Source: Anaerolineales bacterium
Lineage (GTDB): Bacteria; Chloroflexota; Anaerolineae; Anaerolineales; Villigracilaceae
NCBI GenBank assembly: GCA_024710905.1
Contig: JANJTV010000036.1
Location: forward strand, 1-64,000
DNA length: 64,000 nt
Direction: 5' to 3'
In this document: positions 8,861 to 18,550 of the stretch, piece by piece
Position numbering within the stretch: position 1 is the stretch's first letter
How the letters are laid out: the number at the start of each line of letters is the position of its first letter
Notes under the pieces: model-generated
Database searches by the model: none
The model's input: only the letters and a program-made list of their open reading frames with translations
What the model was told of the DNA's origin: nothing
Program-made: the position numbers and the translations under genes

Positions 8861-9847
8861 TTAATCGGTTGTTGCCGGCGATACCAGCCCTGACTGGTAT
8901 TTGCTGGAAAACAGCGCCGGTTGACCGCCGGTGTGCCAGAAGAGCACATTTTGACCGCGTTTGAAGAAGCCTCGCTGAATCAGGTTAATCATCCCGCCTG
9001 CCGCGCGGCCAGTGTAGACCGGGTCGAGCAGGATGCCCTCCATGCGGGCAAAGAGATGTACTGCCTCGCGTTCCAGTTCGGTCAGTACGCCATAGCCGGG
9101 TTTGCAATATTCATCAGTGGCTTCGACATCATCGACAGTAAACACCTGTTTCCCCCCCAGTTTGTCCGCCGCCTGCCCTGCCAGCGTTGAAACATGCTCC
9201 TTGAGCCAGGCTTCGCTTTCGTCAATGCTGATGCCCAGCACACGGCCGTCATAACCAAACAAACGCTTCCCCAGGGTCAACCCGGCATGCGTCCCGCCAC
9301 TGGAGGTGCCAAACACCATCCAATCGGCATGCAATCCCTGCGCCATAAACTCTTGCATGGCGAAGGCATAGCCCAGCGCGCCGGTCGGGCTGCTGCCGCC
9401 ATACGGAACCAGGTAAGGGCGCTTGCCTGCCTCCCAGGCCTGGTCAAAGGTTTCTTTCAATACAAGGTCCCGGTCAGCCCGGTCTTGCACCCAGGTAATC
9501 TGTGCGCCAAACAGGGCATCCATGAGCACGTTGGCGGTCAGTTCGGCCGGTTTTTCACCGGTTAACACCAGTTGGCATTCAAAGCCATGGCGTGCGGCGG
9601 CGGCAGCCGTCTGGCGACAGTGGTTGGATTGCACCGCCCCGGCGCTGATCAACATCTTTGCACCGTCGGCCTGGGCTTCTGCCACCAGGAATTCCAGTTT
9701 GCGGGTCTTGTTGCCGCCCAGGGCCAGGCCAGTTTGGTCGTCTCGTTTAATGAATAGATTCGGCCCGCCCAGCAAAGCCGAGAGGCGCGGCAGGGGTTCA
9801 ATTGCTGTGGGCAGGTGGGCAAAGCGCAGGCGGGGAGGATTAATCAT
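8861..9847 (-). CDS. PLP-dependent D-cysteine desulfhydrase / ACC deaminase family protein
   Basis: 328 aa; IKRDDQTGLALGGNKTRKLEFL, SAGAVQSNHCRQTAAAAARHG. Confidence 0.88.
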   Translation of the reverse strand: MINPPRLRFAHLPTAIEPLPRLSALLGGPNLFIKRDDQTGLALGGNKTRKLEFLVAEAQADGAKMLISAGAVQSNHCRQTAAAAARHGFECQLVLTGEKPAELTANVLMDALFGAQITWVQDRADRDLVLKETFDQAWEAGKRPYLVPYGGSSPTGALGYAFAMQEFMAQGLHADWMVFGTSSGGTHAGLTLGKRLFGYDGRVLGISIDESEAWLKEHVSTLAGQAADKLGGKQVFTVDDVEATDEYCKPGYGVLTELEREAVHLFARMEGILLDPVYTGRAAGGMINLIQRGFFKRGQNVLFWHTGGQPALFSSKYQSGLVSPATTD

Positions 9848-10197
9848 GATGAACTCCTTTTGGCGATCCAGTACAGGCGTGCGCAGAGAACAAACAATGC
9901 CAGGCCATATAGCGCGTAGAAAAAATCTGCCAGGCCAAAATCATCCAGGAATAATGCCAATAAGTTCAAAGTCAGGTAGATCAGGCACAGGCCTACATGA
10001 TTGGGCGGATCTTGACCCACCTGCCAGGCAAACCAGGCCATCAGCAGGCCGTTGGCCGCAAGCGCGGCAACCATAAGAATGGTCATCCACCCCGGCAGGG
10101 ATGAACGCCACCAGAATGCACCCGCCACCATCAGCCAGGCACCCGCCGACAGGAATAGCAGGAAACGCATCCCCTGCGCCAGCCGTTGGTTTTCCAT
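9844..10197 (-). CDS. Hypothetical membrane protein (four hydrophobic segments)
   Basis: Starts MENQRLAQGMRFLL; TGATG overlap with upstream FemAB stop and ATGA overlap with downstream PLP enzyme. Confidence 0.75.
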   Translation of the reverse strand: MENQRLAQGMRFLLFLSAGAWLMVAGAFWWRSSLPGWMTILMVAALAANGLLMAWFAWQVGQDPPNHVGLCLIYLTLNLLALFLDDFGLADFFYALYGLALFVLCARLYWIAKRSSS

Positions 10198-11330
10198 CAG
10201 GCGCTTAAGCCCTGGCGGGTTCTGGCCCGCCCGCGAGCGCGCATCACATCCAGTACCATCGGCATGACGCGCGTGTACATGGCATACCAAAAACTGTTCG
10301 GGGCAAAATCCCAGGCGCCCAGGGTGCGAATCACCTGCCCACCCAGGCCATCTTTGAAGCGGAAGACTCCCCACATGCTGTCGCTTTCATCGAAAACATC
10401 CGGCGCGCCCCACAGGTCATAGACCGTACAGCCGCGCGCCTTTGCCCAGCGTATTGCTTCCCACTGCAAGAAATACGTTGGCATCTTTTCACGATGAGAG
10501 TCGCGGCTCATGCCATACACGTAATAGGCCCGCCCGGCAAATGCGAACAGGAACACTGCCGCCACCGGCTCGCCATCCACTTCGGCGATCAGCGGCTCGG
10601 CCAGACCGCGAAAAGCCTGCCAGACAGCCCGGTAATAGGCCTCGTCGCGGATGACAAACCCATCTCGCAGGCTGGTTTCGGCGTACATTTTGTACAGCAT
10701 CGGCCAGTCCTGTTCACCGCCTACACGCATAACAACGCCTTTCTTTGGCCCCAACCGTACGTTATAGCGGGTCTTTTGCTTCATATTAGCCAGCAATTCT
10801 TCTTCGGAAGGTTTAAGGGAAACATATACTGTATTACGGAACTGAATCTGGTCATCAGAGAAACGCCATCCCCGGTGCTGAAGCAGCCCGCGTACGGCCT
10901 CGCCGCCGGGTTCCGTTTGATCTGCGTCGCTGCCCGGGATGCCCCTGCCCAGAACAATATCCGGGTCAATTTTCACAAAGATGCCGCCCTGTTTGCGGGC
11001 AAACCCCTCCAGATCGGTCAGCACGCGCTGGGCAAGGGCCAAATCCGTCCAGTCCAGGTTGGGGCCTTTGGGTGCATAGAGCACCGCCAGGCGTGCGCCA
11101 AACCCACCGACCGGGATGCGCCGCTTGAGCACCAGGCAGGCCGCGCGGGGTGTGAACTCAATGGTTTGCAGGGCAGCGAGTTCCGTATTTGCGATAAACT
11201 GCCGGTCAGACCACACGCAGTAAAACGCCTGCCAGCCGACCGGGGCCTTGACCTGAGCCCATTGGGCCGTTTGCATGAAATGTGGGTTGGGCAGGCCAGC
11301 AAGAATCCTGCCCCAGATTTCTGCGCTCAT
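10197..11330 (-). CDS. FemAB/FemX-family peptidyltransferase (GNAT fold), copy 2
   Basis: LLANMKQKTRYNVRLGPKKGV...YYVYGMSRDSHREKMPTYFLQWEAIRWAKARGCTVYDLWGAPD. Confidence 0.85.
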   Translation of the reverse strand: MSAEIWGRILAGLPNPHFMQTAQWAQVKAPVGWQAFYCVWSDRQFIANTELAALQTIEFTPRAACLVLKRRIPVGGFGARLAVLYAPKGPNLDWTDLALAQRVLTDLEGFARKQGGIFVKIDPDIVLGRGIPGSDADQTEPGGEAVRGLLQHRGWRFSDDQIQFRNTVYVSLKPSEEELLANMKQKTRYNVRLGPKKGVVMRVGGEQDWPMLYKMYAETSLRDGFVIRDEAYYRAVWQAFRGLAEPLIAEVDGEPVAAVFLFAFAGRAYYVYGMSRDSHREKMPTYFLQWEAIRWAKARGCTVYDLWGAPDVFDESDSMWGVFRFKDGLGGQVIRTLGAWDFAPNSFWYAMYTRVMPMVLDVMRARGRARTRQGLSA

Positions 11331-12310
11331 GCGGAATCCCTTCCGCCGTACCGCCACAGGTACAGGCGATACAACAAGGGCATGTAAACCCGATCTAGGG
11401 CTTGGACGTTGCGCCGAACCAGCCCGCCAAATCCGCGTTTGAAGCGATATACGCCCCACAGGCCATCGCGGCGGGTTTCAAAATCGGCTTCGAGCTGGTT
11501 CTCGTCAGCGTCGGGCACGCCCCACAGGTCATATTCGGCGCAGCCTTTACCGCGCGCCCATTTCATGGCTTCCCATTGCAACAGGTAGGTTGGCATGCGG
11601 TTGCGTTCTTCGTCTGTGGATGCGCCGTACAGGTAATACGCCCGGCTGCCACGCGCAAAAGCCATCAGCGCGGCGAGGGGTTTGCCAGCATATTCAGCCA
11701 GCAAGATCTCAGCCATGCCAGCAGGATGGAACAGTTCGTAGGCTTTTGTATAGTATTCCAGCGAATGCACGCCGAAGCCATCGCGCCCGCCGGTGACTTG
11801 CATCAGGCGGTAAAAACCGGGCAGATCGTCCCAGGCGCGGACAGTCACTTCTTTCTTTTCGGCCAGGCGAATGTTGTAACGGCATTTTTGCTTCATGCGC
11901 GCCAGGAGGTCTTCTTCGGAACCAGTCAGTGAAACAATAACTGTGCGCGGCGGCTGGATGTTATGCGGAGAGACGATAAACGCCCGTTGCAGGCTCATGG
12001 ACGGCTTGAAATCCGTATCCCAGGCGTCCGGCTCTACTTTTAGCAAGACGGCCTTCTGGCGACGGCAGGCTTCATCAATTTCGGGGATCAACTCTTCGAA
12101 ACCGGGGACAGGCCGGGGAGCGTACGCCACAGTAAAACCCAAGGGCAGGCGACGGAACAGGAGTTGGATTCCGCTCTCGCCAGAAACCAGCCATTTGGCT
12201 GTCCATCCAAACGACGATTTTAACTGACCCCACTGGCCCGTTTGCAGGATGTGCGCTTCAGGCTGGCGATCAAGAAATTGCTGCCATTGCTCATAATTGA
12301 CTTCGGGCAT
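11327..12310 (-). CDS. FemAB/FemX-family peptidyltransferase, copy 1
   Basis: LLARMKQKCRYNIRLAEKKEV...YYLYGASTDEERNRMPTYLLQWEAMKWARGKGCAEYDLWGVPD; overlaps neighbouring starts/stops. Confidence 0.88.
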   Translation of the reverse strand: MPEVNYEQWQQFLDRQPEAHILQTGQWGQLKSSFGWTAKWLVSGESGIQLLFRRLPLGFTVAYAPRPVPGFEELIPEIDEACRRQKAVLLKVEPDAWDTDFKPSMSLQRAFIVSPHNIQPPRTVIVSLTGSEEDLLARMKQKCRYNIRLAEKKEVTVRAWDDLPGFYRLMQVTGGRDGFGVHSLEYYTKAYELFHPAGMAEILLAEYAGKPLAALMAFARGSRAYYLYGASTDEERNRMPTYLLQWEAMKWARGKGCAEYDLWGVPDADENQLEADFETRRDGLWGVYRFKRGFGGLVRRNVQALDRVYMPLLYRLYLWRYGGRDSA

Positions 12311-14193
12311 CAGACCACCGAGGTGACGTCTTCCTGCAGCGGGCCGCCACGCACTGCTGCACCGGGAACAAGTTCGTCCAGCAAATCAAGGATTTCCGGG
12401 CTGCGACTGGCGCGGGCATGTTCGATTAATACGCGAACAGATTTACGGAATACCTCGCCGGAGCGGGATTCTTCGTTGTCCAGTCGGTAAATATCCGGGT
12501 GACTGGTTTTAAGCGTTTGCGCTGAAGGCTCCCAGAGCACTTCGTTGAGTTTTTCGCCGGGGCGCACGCCGGTAAAGACTATTTCAATATCACGGCCTGG
12601 CTCCAGCCCCGACAGGCGAATCAGGTCTTCGGCCAGGTCAAGGATGCGCACTGGCTGGCCCATGTTGAGCACAAAGGTTTCGCCGCCCTGACCCATAGCC
12701 GCCGCCTGTAAAACGAGATGAACGGCTTCAGGAATGGTCATGAAATAGCGCCGCATGCCAGGGTGGGTGACCGTCACCGGCCCGCCGGAAGCAATCTGGT
12801 GTTTAAAGATGGGGATAATACTGCCCCGGCTGCCAAGCACATTACCAAAGCGAACAACGGTTAAAGATTTACCGCTCTGGCGGGCAGCATCAAGCACGAT
12901 CATCTCCGCCAGTCGTTTGGTCGCGCCATAAACATTGGAGGGGGAAACGGCTTTATCTGTCGAAATCAGCACCATGTGTTCGGCGTTGTGGCGAATGGCA
13001 GCCTCCACAATGCATCGGGTTCCCAACACGTTGTTTAGCACTGCTTCTTCGATATTGGTCTGCATCAGCGGGACATGTTTGTGCGCCGCAGCATGGAAAA
13101 CCACCTGAGGGCGCAGTTGTAAGAAAACGGATTCAATCCGAACATCATCGCGCACATCAGCAATGATCGGTGTGATCTTAATGGTCGGGTTGTTTTCGCG
13201 CAGTTCCAGCAGGCTTTCAAAAATGCTGTTCTCGCCATGCCCGAGCAGGATTAATTCCTGCGGGTTCCAACGGGCAATCTGGCGACACAGTTCGCGTCCA
13301 ATTGAGCCGCCCGCGCCAGTCACCAGCACACGCCTCCCGCCCAGGCGTTCGCCCAACAGGGAGTCATCCGTAGCCGTCAACTCGCGGCGCAACAGGTCGG
13401 TAATATCCACTTCGCGCAGACGCGAAACGCTGACCCGCCCGCCGAGTAATTCATACAGCCCAGGCATGGTACGGAAAGGTACACCCTTCAGGCGACAGAC
13501 ATCCGCCACCAGGCGCACCACCCGCCCCGGCGCAGTCGGGATGGCGATGATCACTTCATCTACAGGTTGTTCATCCAACACACGCGCCAGGTCTGTTAAC
13601 ATTCCCACCACCGGCACACCCAACAGGGAATGGCCCTGCTTGGCCGGGTCATCATCCAGGAAAGCCACCGGCTGCAGGTTGACCTGGCGGGTCTTTTGCA
13701 TTTCCTTGACCACCAGCGCGCCGGCCGACCCGGCCCCGATGATCAATACCTTGTTCAATTGGCCATAGCGCGGCGGCGCGGATGACTCGGCCAGGATGCG
13801 CAGCGAAAAACGCGCACCGCCCACCAGCAGCAACGAGAGCAGCCAGTCAATGGCCAGTACCGAGCGCGGGAAACCCGGCCCAATCACCTGCAACCAGAAC
13901 AGGCCAATCACCAACCCTGAGACCAGCAACGAGGCCACCGTCACCGCCGTGGCAATCAACTTCAATTCATCAATGCTGGCATACACCCACAGGCGGCGAT
14001 ACAGGCCGAACCAGTAATACACTAGCGGTTTAATCACCAGCGAAACGCCGAGCAGCCACAACGCACCCTGGAAATAAAACCGGAAGAAATCCTCGCCGAT
14101 CTCCAGGCGCAGCACATAACTGCCGAGCGCCGAAATGGCAATCAGCAGCACATCTGCCAGCAACACATAACGATTACGAAAACGAGAACCCAA
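12310..14193 (-). CDS. CapD/WbpM-type nucleoside-diphosphate-sugar epimerase/dehydratase (membrane)
   Basis: 627 aa; N-terminal TM helices, two Rossmann domains, VLVTGAGGSIGRELCRQ; probable TTG start directly after the TAG of the preceding gene. Confidence 0.93.
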   Translation of the reverse strand: MGSRFRNRYVLLADVLLIAISALGSYVLRLEIGEDFFRFYFQGALWLLGVSLVIKPLVYYWFGLYRRLWVYASIDELKLIATAVTVASLLVSGLVIGLFWLQVIGPGFPRSVLAIDWLLSLLLVGGARFSLRILAESSAPPRYGQLNKVLIIGAGSAGALVVKEMQKTRQVNLQPVAFLDDDPAKQGHSLLGVPVVGMLTDLARVLDEQPVDEVIIAIPTAPGRVVRLVADVCRLKGVPFRTMPGLYELLGGRVSVSRLREVDITDLLRRELTATDDSLLGERLGGRRVLVTGAGGSIGRELCRQIARWNPQELILLGHGENSIFESLLELRENNPTIKITPIIADVRDDVRIESVFLQLRPQVVFHAAAHKHVPLMQTNIEEAVLNNVLGTRCIVEAAIRHNAEHMVLISTDKAVSPSNVYGATKRLAEMIVLDAARQSGKSLTVVRFGNVLGSRGSIIPIFKHQIASGGPVTVTHPGMRRYFMTIPEAVHLVLQAAAMGQGGETFVLNMGQPVRILDLAEDLIRLSGLEPGRDIEIVFTGVRPGEKLNEVLWEPSAQTLKTSHPDIYRLDNEESRSGEVFRKSVRVLIEHARASRSPEILDLLDELVPGAAVRGGPLQEDVTSVV

Positions 14194-15120
14194 CTACGCC
14201 TTCCTCATCCAATCCACCACTGCCTGCAGGCCATCCGGCAGGCTAGTTTGGGCGGTAAAGCCCAGCACGCGGGTTGCCTTGGCCGGGCTGCCCACCGATT
14301 TATAAATATCTCCGGCGCGCGGTGCAGCAAACACCGGCTCGGGCGTGCCGGGAATCAGTTCCCGTAATCCATCCACCAGGTCAATCACCCGCGTTTCCAG
14401 GCCAGTACAGACATTAAAGACCTGCCCCGGCGCATCCGGGTGCTGGCTGGCTGCCAGGTTGGCGCGTACGACATCACCGACATAGACCAAATCACGGGTC
14501 TGACCGCCATCGCCAAAAATCGTCACCGGCTGGCCGTCCAGCAAGCGGCGGGCAAAGATCGGCACAGCCGCCGCATACATACTATCTGGACGTTGGCGCG
14601 GACCATAGATATTGAAATAGCGCAGAGCTGCCACTTCTAATCCAAAAGAGCGGGTGTACATCTCGGCATAAATTTCATCCACGCGCTTTGAAACGGCATA
14701 GGGGGATAAAGGTGACAGGATGGCCTCCTCGTCCAGGGGTAGTTCATCCAGATCGCCGTACACCGCCGCAGAAGAAGCTAACACAAACCGGCTCACCCCC
14801 GCCTTTCTCGCCGCTTCGAGCAGCACTTCCGTACCCTGTTGGTTAATACTGAAGCAAGCCAGCGGGTCTTCCATGGATTGCGGCACGGACACAAACGCAG
14901 CTTCATGAAAAACTACATTGATGTCGCGCATTGCTTCTGCGGCTTTGGATTCATCGCGGATATCGCCTTCGATTAATTCCACATCCAACCCGGCCAGATT
15001 CTCAGCCTTGCCCGTCGAAAAGTTGTCAAGCACACGCACAAATTCGCCCTGCTCGAGCAGGGCGCGCACCAGGTGAGAACCTATAAACCCGGCGCCGCCG
15101 GTAACAAGGTATTTGGTCAT
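14194..15120 (-). CDS. NAD-dependent nucleotide-sugar epimerase (UDP-glucose 4-epimerase family)
   Basis: MTKYLVTGGAGFIGSHLVRALLEQG, SSAAVYGD, YAVSK. Confidence 0.93.
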   Translation of the reverse strand: MTKYLVTGGAGFIGSHLVRALLEQGEFVRVLDNFSTGKAENLAGLDVELIEGDIRDESKAAEAMRDINVVFHEAAFVSVPQSMEDPLACFSINQQGTEVLLEAARKAGVSRFVLASSAAVYGDLDELPLDEEAILSPLSPYAVSKRVDEIYAEMYTRSFGLEVAALRYFNIYGPRQRPDSMYAAAVPIFARRLLDGQPVTIFGDGGQTRDLVYVGDVVRANLAASQHPDAPGQVFNVCTGLETRVIDLVDGLRELIPGTPEPVFAAPRAGDIYKSVGSPAKATRVLGFTAQTSLPDGLQAVVDWMRKA

Positions 15121-16535
15121 TATCGTCCTTTTCCGCGTAAAACTGTGTTCACTGTACGCAGTAGTATCATAATATCCATCAATAACGAACGATGCTTAAT
15201 ATAATAAAGATCATACTCCAACTTCACACCGGTATCTTCCACGGTGGCGGCATAGCCGTAATTAATTTGCGCCCAGCCCGTAATGCCAGGTTTTACCAGT
15301 AGGCGCGCCCGGTAGAAGGGGATTTCACGCTGGAATGTTGCCACCCATTGCTCCCGCTCAGCACGCGGCCCCACCAAGCTCATCTCGCCGCGTAAAACGT
15401 TCCAGAATTGGGGGAATTCATCCAGGCGGGTCACGCGCAGGAAGTTTCCCACCCGGGTGATGCGTGGGTCACGCTCCCCTGCCATTTGGGCTTGCCCTTC
15501 CTTCTCAGCATCCTGCCGCATGGTGCGGAATTTGATCATCATGAATTCGCTGCCACCTTTGCCCAGGCGTTCCTGGCTGTAAAAGATGGGCCAGCCACTA
15601 TCAATCAGGGTTGCCAGACCAACAAATGGAAGCATAACAAGGAAAATGAACATCCCAACCACCGCGCCAAGAATATCAAGCGCCCGCTTGGCAATCTCAT
15701 AAAACCCACTGCTACGCGTTTCATCAACAAAGTTGCGAATAACCCAATCCGATTCCAGGTGATGGATCGGTACACGCCCAAGCAACTCTTCATACATGAT
15801 GGGCATACGAGTGATTTCAGTACCATGTTCACGCGCATCAAGCAGCGTCTGGAAAGTGGTGCCTTTCATCTCCCCGGAGATGGAAACAATCAGGTCGGTA
15901 ATATTCAGTTCGTCAACCAGGTGCATCAACTGGCTGCTATCGCCAATCACACGCACTTTTTCAATAAATTTTCCCTGCTTCTGGGGGTCGTCATCAATAA
16001 ACCCAACCAGAACAAATGGCGGCGGGGTAATCTCCCGATACATCCGCACCAGGGTTTTGCCATTGTTCCCTGCGCCAACTATTAGCATCCGGCGCATGAA
16101 GCTTGGGTTTGTATACAAACGAATATACAACCAGCGCCAAAATAACGTCAGGGGATATACCGCTACAAGGAAGCCAAAAAAGCCACGCCGGTTTATCGCC
16201 CCATCAAACGAAAAATAGACCACTGAATAGAGCAGGAAACCAACAATGGCAGCCATTAATACTGAGTTGAGCGTTTTTCGCCAGCTTGCAGCGCGGTGCA
16301 ACTCATAAATATCCACCAGGAAAATCGGCCAGAGGAGTGGGATGCCATAAAACCACCAGGGCACACGCACCTGAAAAAACTCCCAGCCGAAATCAAGGAA
16401 AGCATCCCCTTCGGCCCAAAAATAAATCCCGGCCACAAGAGCCAAGCTGGCCATCAGCATATCCCCAAGGAACAACAAGGCTCGTTGCTCGCTTGGGCGC
16501 AACCGGAATGTGGATCTTGGCGTATCGGCAGACAT
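15120..16535 (-). CDS. Exopolysaccharide polyprenyl-phosphate sugar-1-phosphate transferase
   Basis: 471 aa; TM N-terminus, YSQERLGKGGSEFMMIKFRTMRQDAE, LRVTRLDEFPQFWNVLRGEMSLVGPRAE, KPGITGWAQINYGY. Confidence 0.95.
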   Translation of the reverse strand: MSADTPRSTFRLRPSEQRALLFLGDMLMASLALVAGIYFWAEGDAFLDFGWEFFQVRVPWWFYGIPLLWPIFLVDIYELHRAASWRKTLNSVLMAAIVGFLLYSVVYFSFDGAINRRGFFGFLVAVYPLTLFWRWLYIRLYTNPSFMRRMLIVGAGNNGKTLVRMYREITPPPFVLVGFIDDDPQKQGKFIEKVRVIGDSSQLMHLVDELNITDLIVSISGEMKGTTFQTLLDAREHGTEITRMPIMYEELLGRVPIHHLESDWVIRNFVDETRSSGFYEIAKRALDILGAVVGMFIFLVMLPFVGLATLIDSGWPIFYSQERLGKGGSEFMMIKFRTMRQDAEKEGQAQMAGERDPRITRVGNFLRVTRLDEFPQFWNVLRGEMSLVGPRAEREQWVATFQREIPFYRARLLVKPGITGWAQINYGYAATVEDTGVKLEYDLYYIKHRSLLMDIMILLRTVNTVLRGKGR

Positions 16536-16541
16536 ATCAGG

Positions 16542-17525
16542 CTATCGCGCTCCAAAAATGATGCTTTTCAAAAAGCCGCTTCCCCAGGCGATATGCATCA
16601 CTGACACAGCCAACGGGAATCCAATGAAAAAAAAGGGTTGTCGTACAGCCAGTGCAAGGCCAACCACGGTCAGTATGCCAAAGTATAAGACAATTTCAAA
16701 GATTATAAGCCACGCAAACCCGGGCATGAGTAAACCAACAAGAAAAAGCAAGAACAGGCTGGCTACAAATAACGGCGGCAGCGCCTGCCGCCAGCGCAGA
16801 CTGCCAGGATAGCGTTTGAGCATTTGATACTTCCAGAACCCGTAACGGAAATATTGCTGCGCCAGCGCTGTCAGCGTGGCACGCGCAAAATAAACGGAAC
16901 GCAGTTGCGGATCCAGCCAGATGCGTCCGCCAGTTTGACGAATGCGCGTGTTGAATTCGTAATCTTCATTGCTAAGCAGGTTTTCATCAAATTTGCCGAT
17001 TTTCTCAATGAGATTGCTCCGAAAAGTGCCAAAAGGAACAGTATCCACATAGGCTGCCTCGGTCGCATGGCGATAGAGTGCATCTCCCACGCCCAACGGA
17101 TGCGCCGCTGCGGTAGCAATGGATTTGGCAATCCAGGTATCGGCCCCGGGTCGAATCTCCCACACGCCACCCACGTTTTCAGCCTTGCCGGCCTGTAGCG
17201 CGGCAATCCCCTTTTCGACGTAATCAGGGTACGGGCCGGAATGGGCATCGAGCCGGATAATAAATTCTCCCTGGGCAGCTTCCAACGCACGATTGAGAGC
17301 GGCAGGAATTGTGCGAGCATCGTTATCGAGAACGACAATTGACAAATCGGGGTGGCTGGCCTGGAAATCGGCAATCACCTCACGCGTATTATCTGTAGAA
17401 TGGCCGTCAGAAATTAGGACTTCCATTTCAGTGCGCGGGTAGGTTTGCGAATAAATCGCATCCAATAAAAACCGGATGCGATTTTGTTCGTTATAACAGG
17501 GAACAATAATGGAAACAACTGGCAT
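16542..17525 (-). CDS. Family 2 glycosyltransferase (succinoglycan/EPS type)
   Basis: MPVVSIIVPCYNEQNRIRFLLDAI, LISDGHSTDNT, C-terminal TM helices. Confidence 0.92.
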   Translation of the reverse strand: MPVVSIIVPCYNEQNRIRFLLDAIYSQTYPRTEMEVLISDGHSTDNTREVIADFQASHPDLSIVVLDNDARTIPAALNRALEAAQGEFIIRLDAHSGPYPDYVEKGIAALQAGKAENVGGVWEIRPGADTWIAKSIATAAAHPLGVGDALYRHATEAAYVDTVPFGTFRSNLIEKIGKFDENLLSNEDYEFNTRIRQTGGRIWLDPQLRSVYFARATLTALAQQYFRYGFWKYQMLKRYPGSLRWRQALPPLFVASLFLLFLVGLLMPGFAWLIIFEIVLYFGILTVVGLALAVRQPFFFIGFPLAVSVMHIAWGSGFLKSIIFGAR

Positions 17526-17573
17526 GGCACTTGCCGCCGGGCGGCACGGTGGACTATTTTACCACTTCAACAA

Positions 17574-17963
17574 TCACTGTTTGCACAGGGCAATGGCTTC
17601 AATCTCAACCAATGCGCCTTTCGGCAGCCCCGCTACGGCAATGGTGGAACGGGCAGGCGGGTTGGATGGGAAGAATTCGGCGTAGATGGTATTCATGGCA
17701 GGAAAATCGGCCATATCGCGCAGGAAAACAGTGGTCTTGACAACGGACTCAAGACTGGCGCCCCCCGCCTCGAGGACATTTTTCAGGTTTGTCAGCGCCT
17801 GGCGCGTTTCGGCTTCCAGACCGCCAGGCACCAGCTCGCCAACAGCGGGGTTAATCCCTACTTGCCCGGAGCAGAACAGCATGCTGCCTGTCTGGATGGC
17901 AACAGAGTAAGGGCCAATGGCTTTGGGGGCATTTTCGGTCGCGATCACGTTTCGGTTGCTCAT
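17574..17963 (-). CDS. ridA: RidA family 2-iminobutanoate/2-iminopropanoate deaminase
   Basis: NAPKAIGPYSVAIQTGSMLFCSGQVGINPAVGEL, ARSTIAVAGLPKGALVEIEAIA; AAGGAG SD. Confidence 0.93.
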   Translation of the reverse strand: MSNRNVIATENAPKAIGPYSVAIQTGSMLFCSGQVGINPAVGELVPGGLEAETRQALTNLKNVLEAGGASLESVVKTTVFLRDMADFPAMNTIYAEFFPSNPPARSTIAVAGLPKGALVEIEAIALCKQ

Positions 17964-18047
17964 GGTCATCTCCTTGTAGATGTGATTGTACTTTATTTCC
18001 CGAGCCACTTAAAACACAAAGACAGGCTTGGACACCTGTCTTTGTAG

Positions 18048-18118
18048 AGGCGACGATGGGATTTGAACCCATGATCAGGCTTTTGCAGAGCCTTGCCTTG
18101 CCACTTGGCCACGTCGCC
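18048..18118 (-). tRNA. tRNA-Cys (anticodon GCA)
   Basis: Acceptor GGCGACG/CGTCGCC, anticodon loop CTGCAAA, U73. Confidence 0.95.
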
Positions 18119-18127
18119 ATAAACACT

Positions 18128-18189
18128 GATTGCTGATTGAAGATTGCCGATTGCATACGCTTACAATCCACAATCTTCAATCAGCAATC
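18128..18189. repeat. Hairpin repeat between tRNA genes (left copy)
   Basis: Perfect 19-bp stem GATTGCTGATTGAAGATTG / CAATCTTCAATCAGCAATC with partly self-complementary 24-nt interior. Confidence 0.8.
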
Positions 18190-18194
18190 TTTTG

Positions 18195-18266
18195 AGCGGG
18201 CGATGGGATTCGAACCCACGACCTTCTCCTTGGCAAGGAGACGTACTACCACTGTACTACGCCCGC
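18195..18266 (-). tRNA. tRNA-Gly (anticodon GCC)
   Basis: Acceptor GCGGGCG/CGCCCGC, anticodon loop TTGCCAA. Confidence 0.95.
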
Positions 18267-18294
18267 ATTTTCTTGGCAAACTTACCGCCGAGAG

Positions 18295-18367
18295 TGCCGA
18301 GAGTCAGGATCGAACTGACGACACCGCGATTTTCAGTCGCGTGCTCTACCTACTGAGCTATCTCGGC
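18295..18367 (-). tRNA. tRNA-Phe (anticodon GAA)
   Basis: Acceptor GCCGAGA/TCTCGGC, anticodon loop CTGAAAA, A73. Confidence 0.95.
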
Positions 18368-18396
18368 ATGGGATAGCCTCTGGTTAAGCGTGCGAG

Positions 18397-18425
18397 ATTT
18401 TACTCGTATTGAAGGAGATTGTCAA
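18397..18425 (-). promoter_or_regulatory. Sigma70-type promoter of the tRNA-Phe-Gly-Cys cluster
   Basis: TTGACA-17 nt-TAAAAT on the minus strand, upstream of tRNA-Phe. Confidence 0.75.
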
Positions 18426-18550
18426 GCAACTTTGGGCATGCCGGGCTTTCGGGGATTATTCTGACACACCGGCGGAAATGCAGACAGCCCTCTTGACGCA
18501 GTATGCTATAATTTTTTAAACATTCCGCTCGCTGTTGGAACTTACTCATT

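Noticed and set aside
10494-11387. 297 aa plus-strand ORF opposite FemAB
   Set aside because: Antisense shadow ORF within a well-supported family gene; no domain and no SD support.
18137-18376. ORFs across the tRNA cluster (MGFEPTTFSLARRR..., GRWDSNPRPSPWQG)
   Set aside because: Classic false proteins from antisense translation of tRNA genes.
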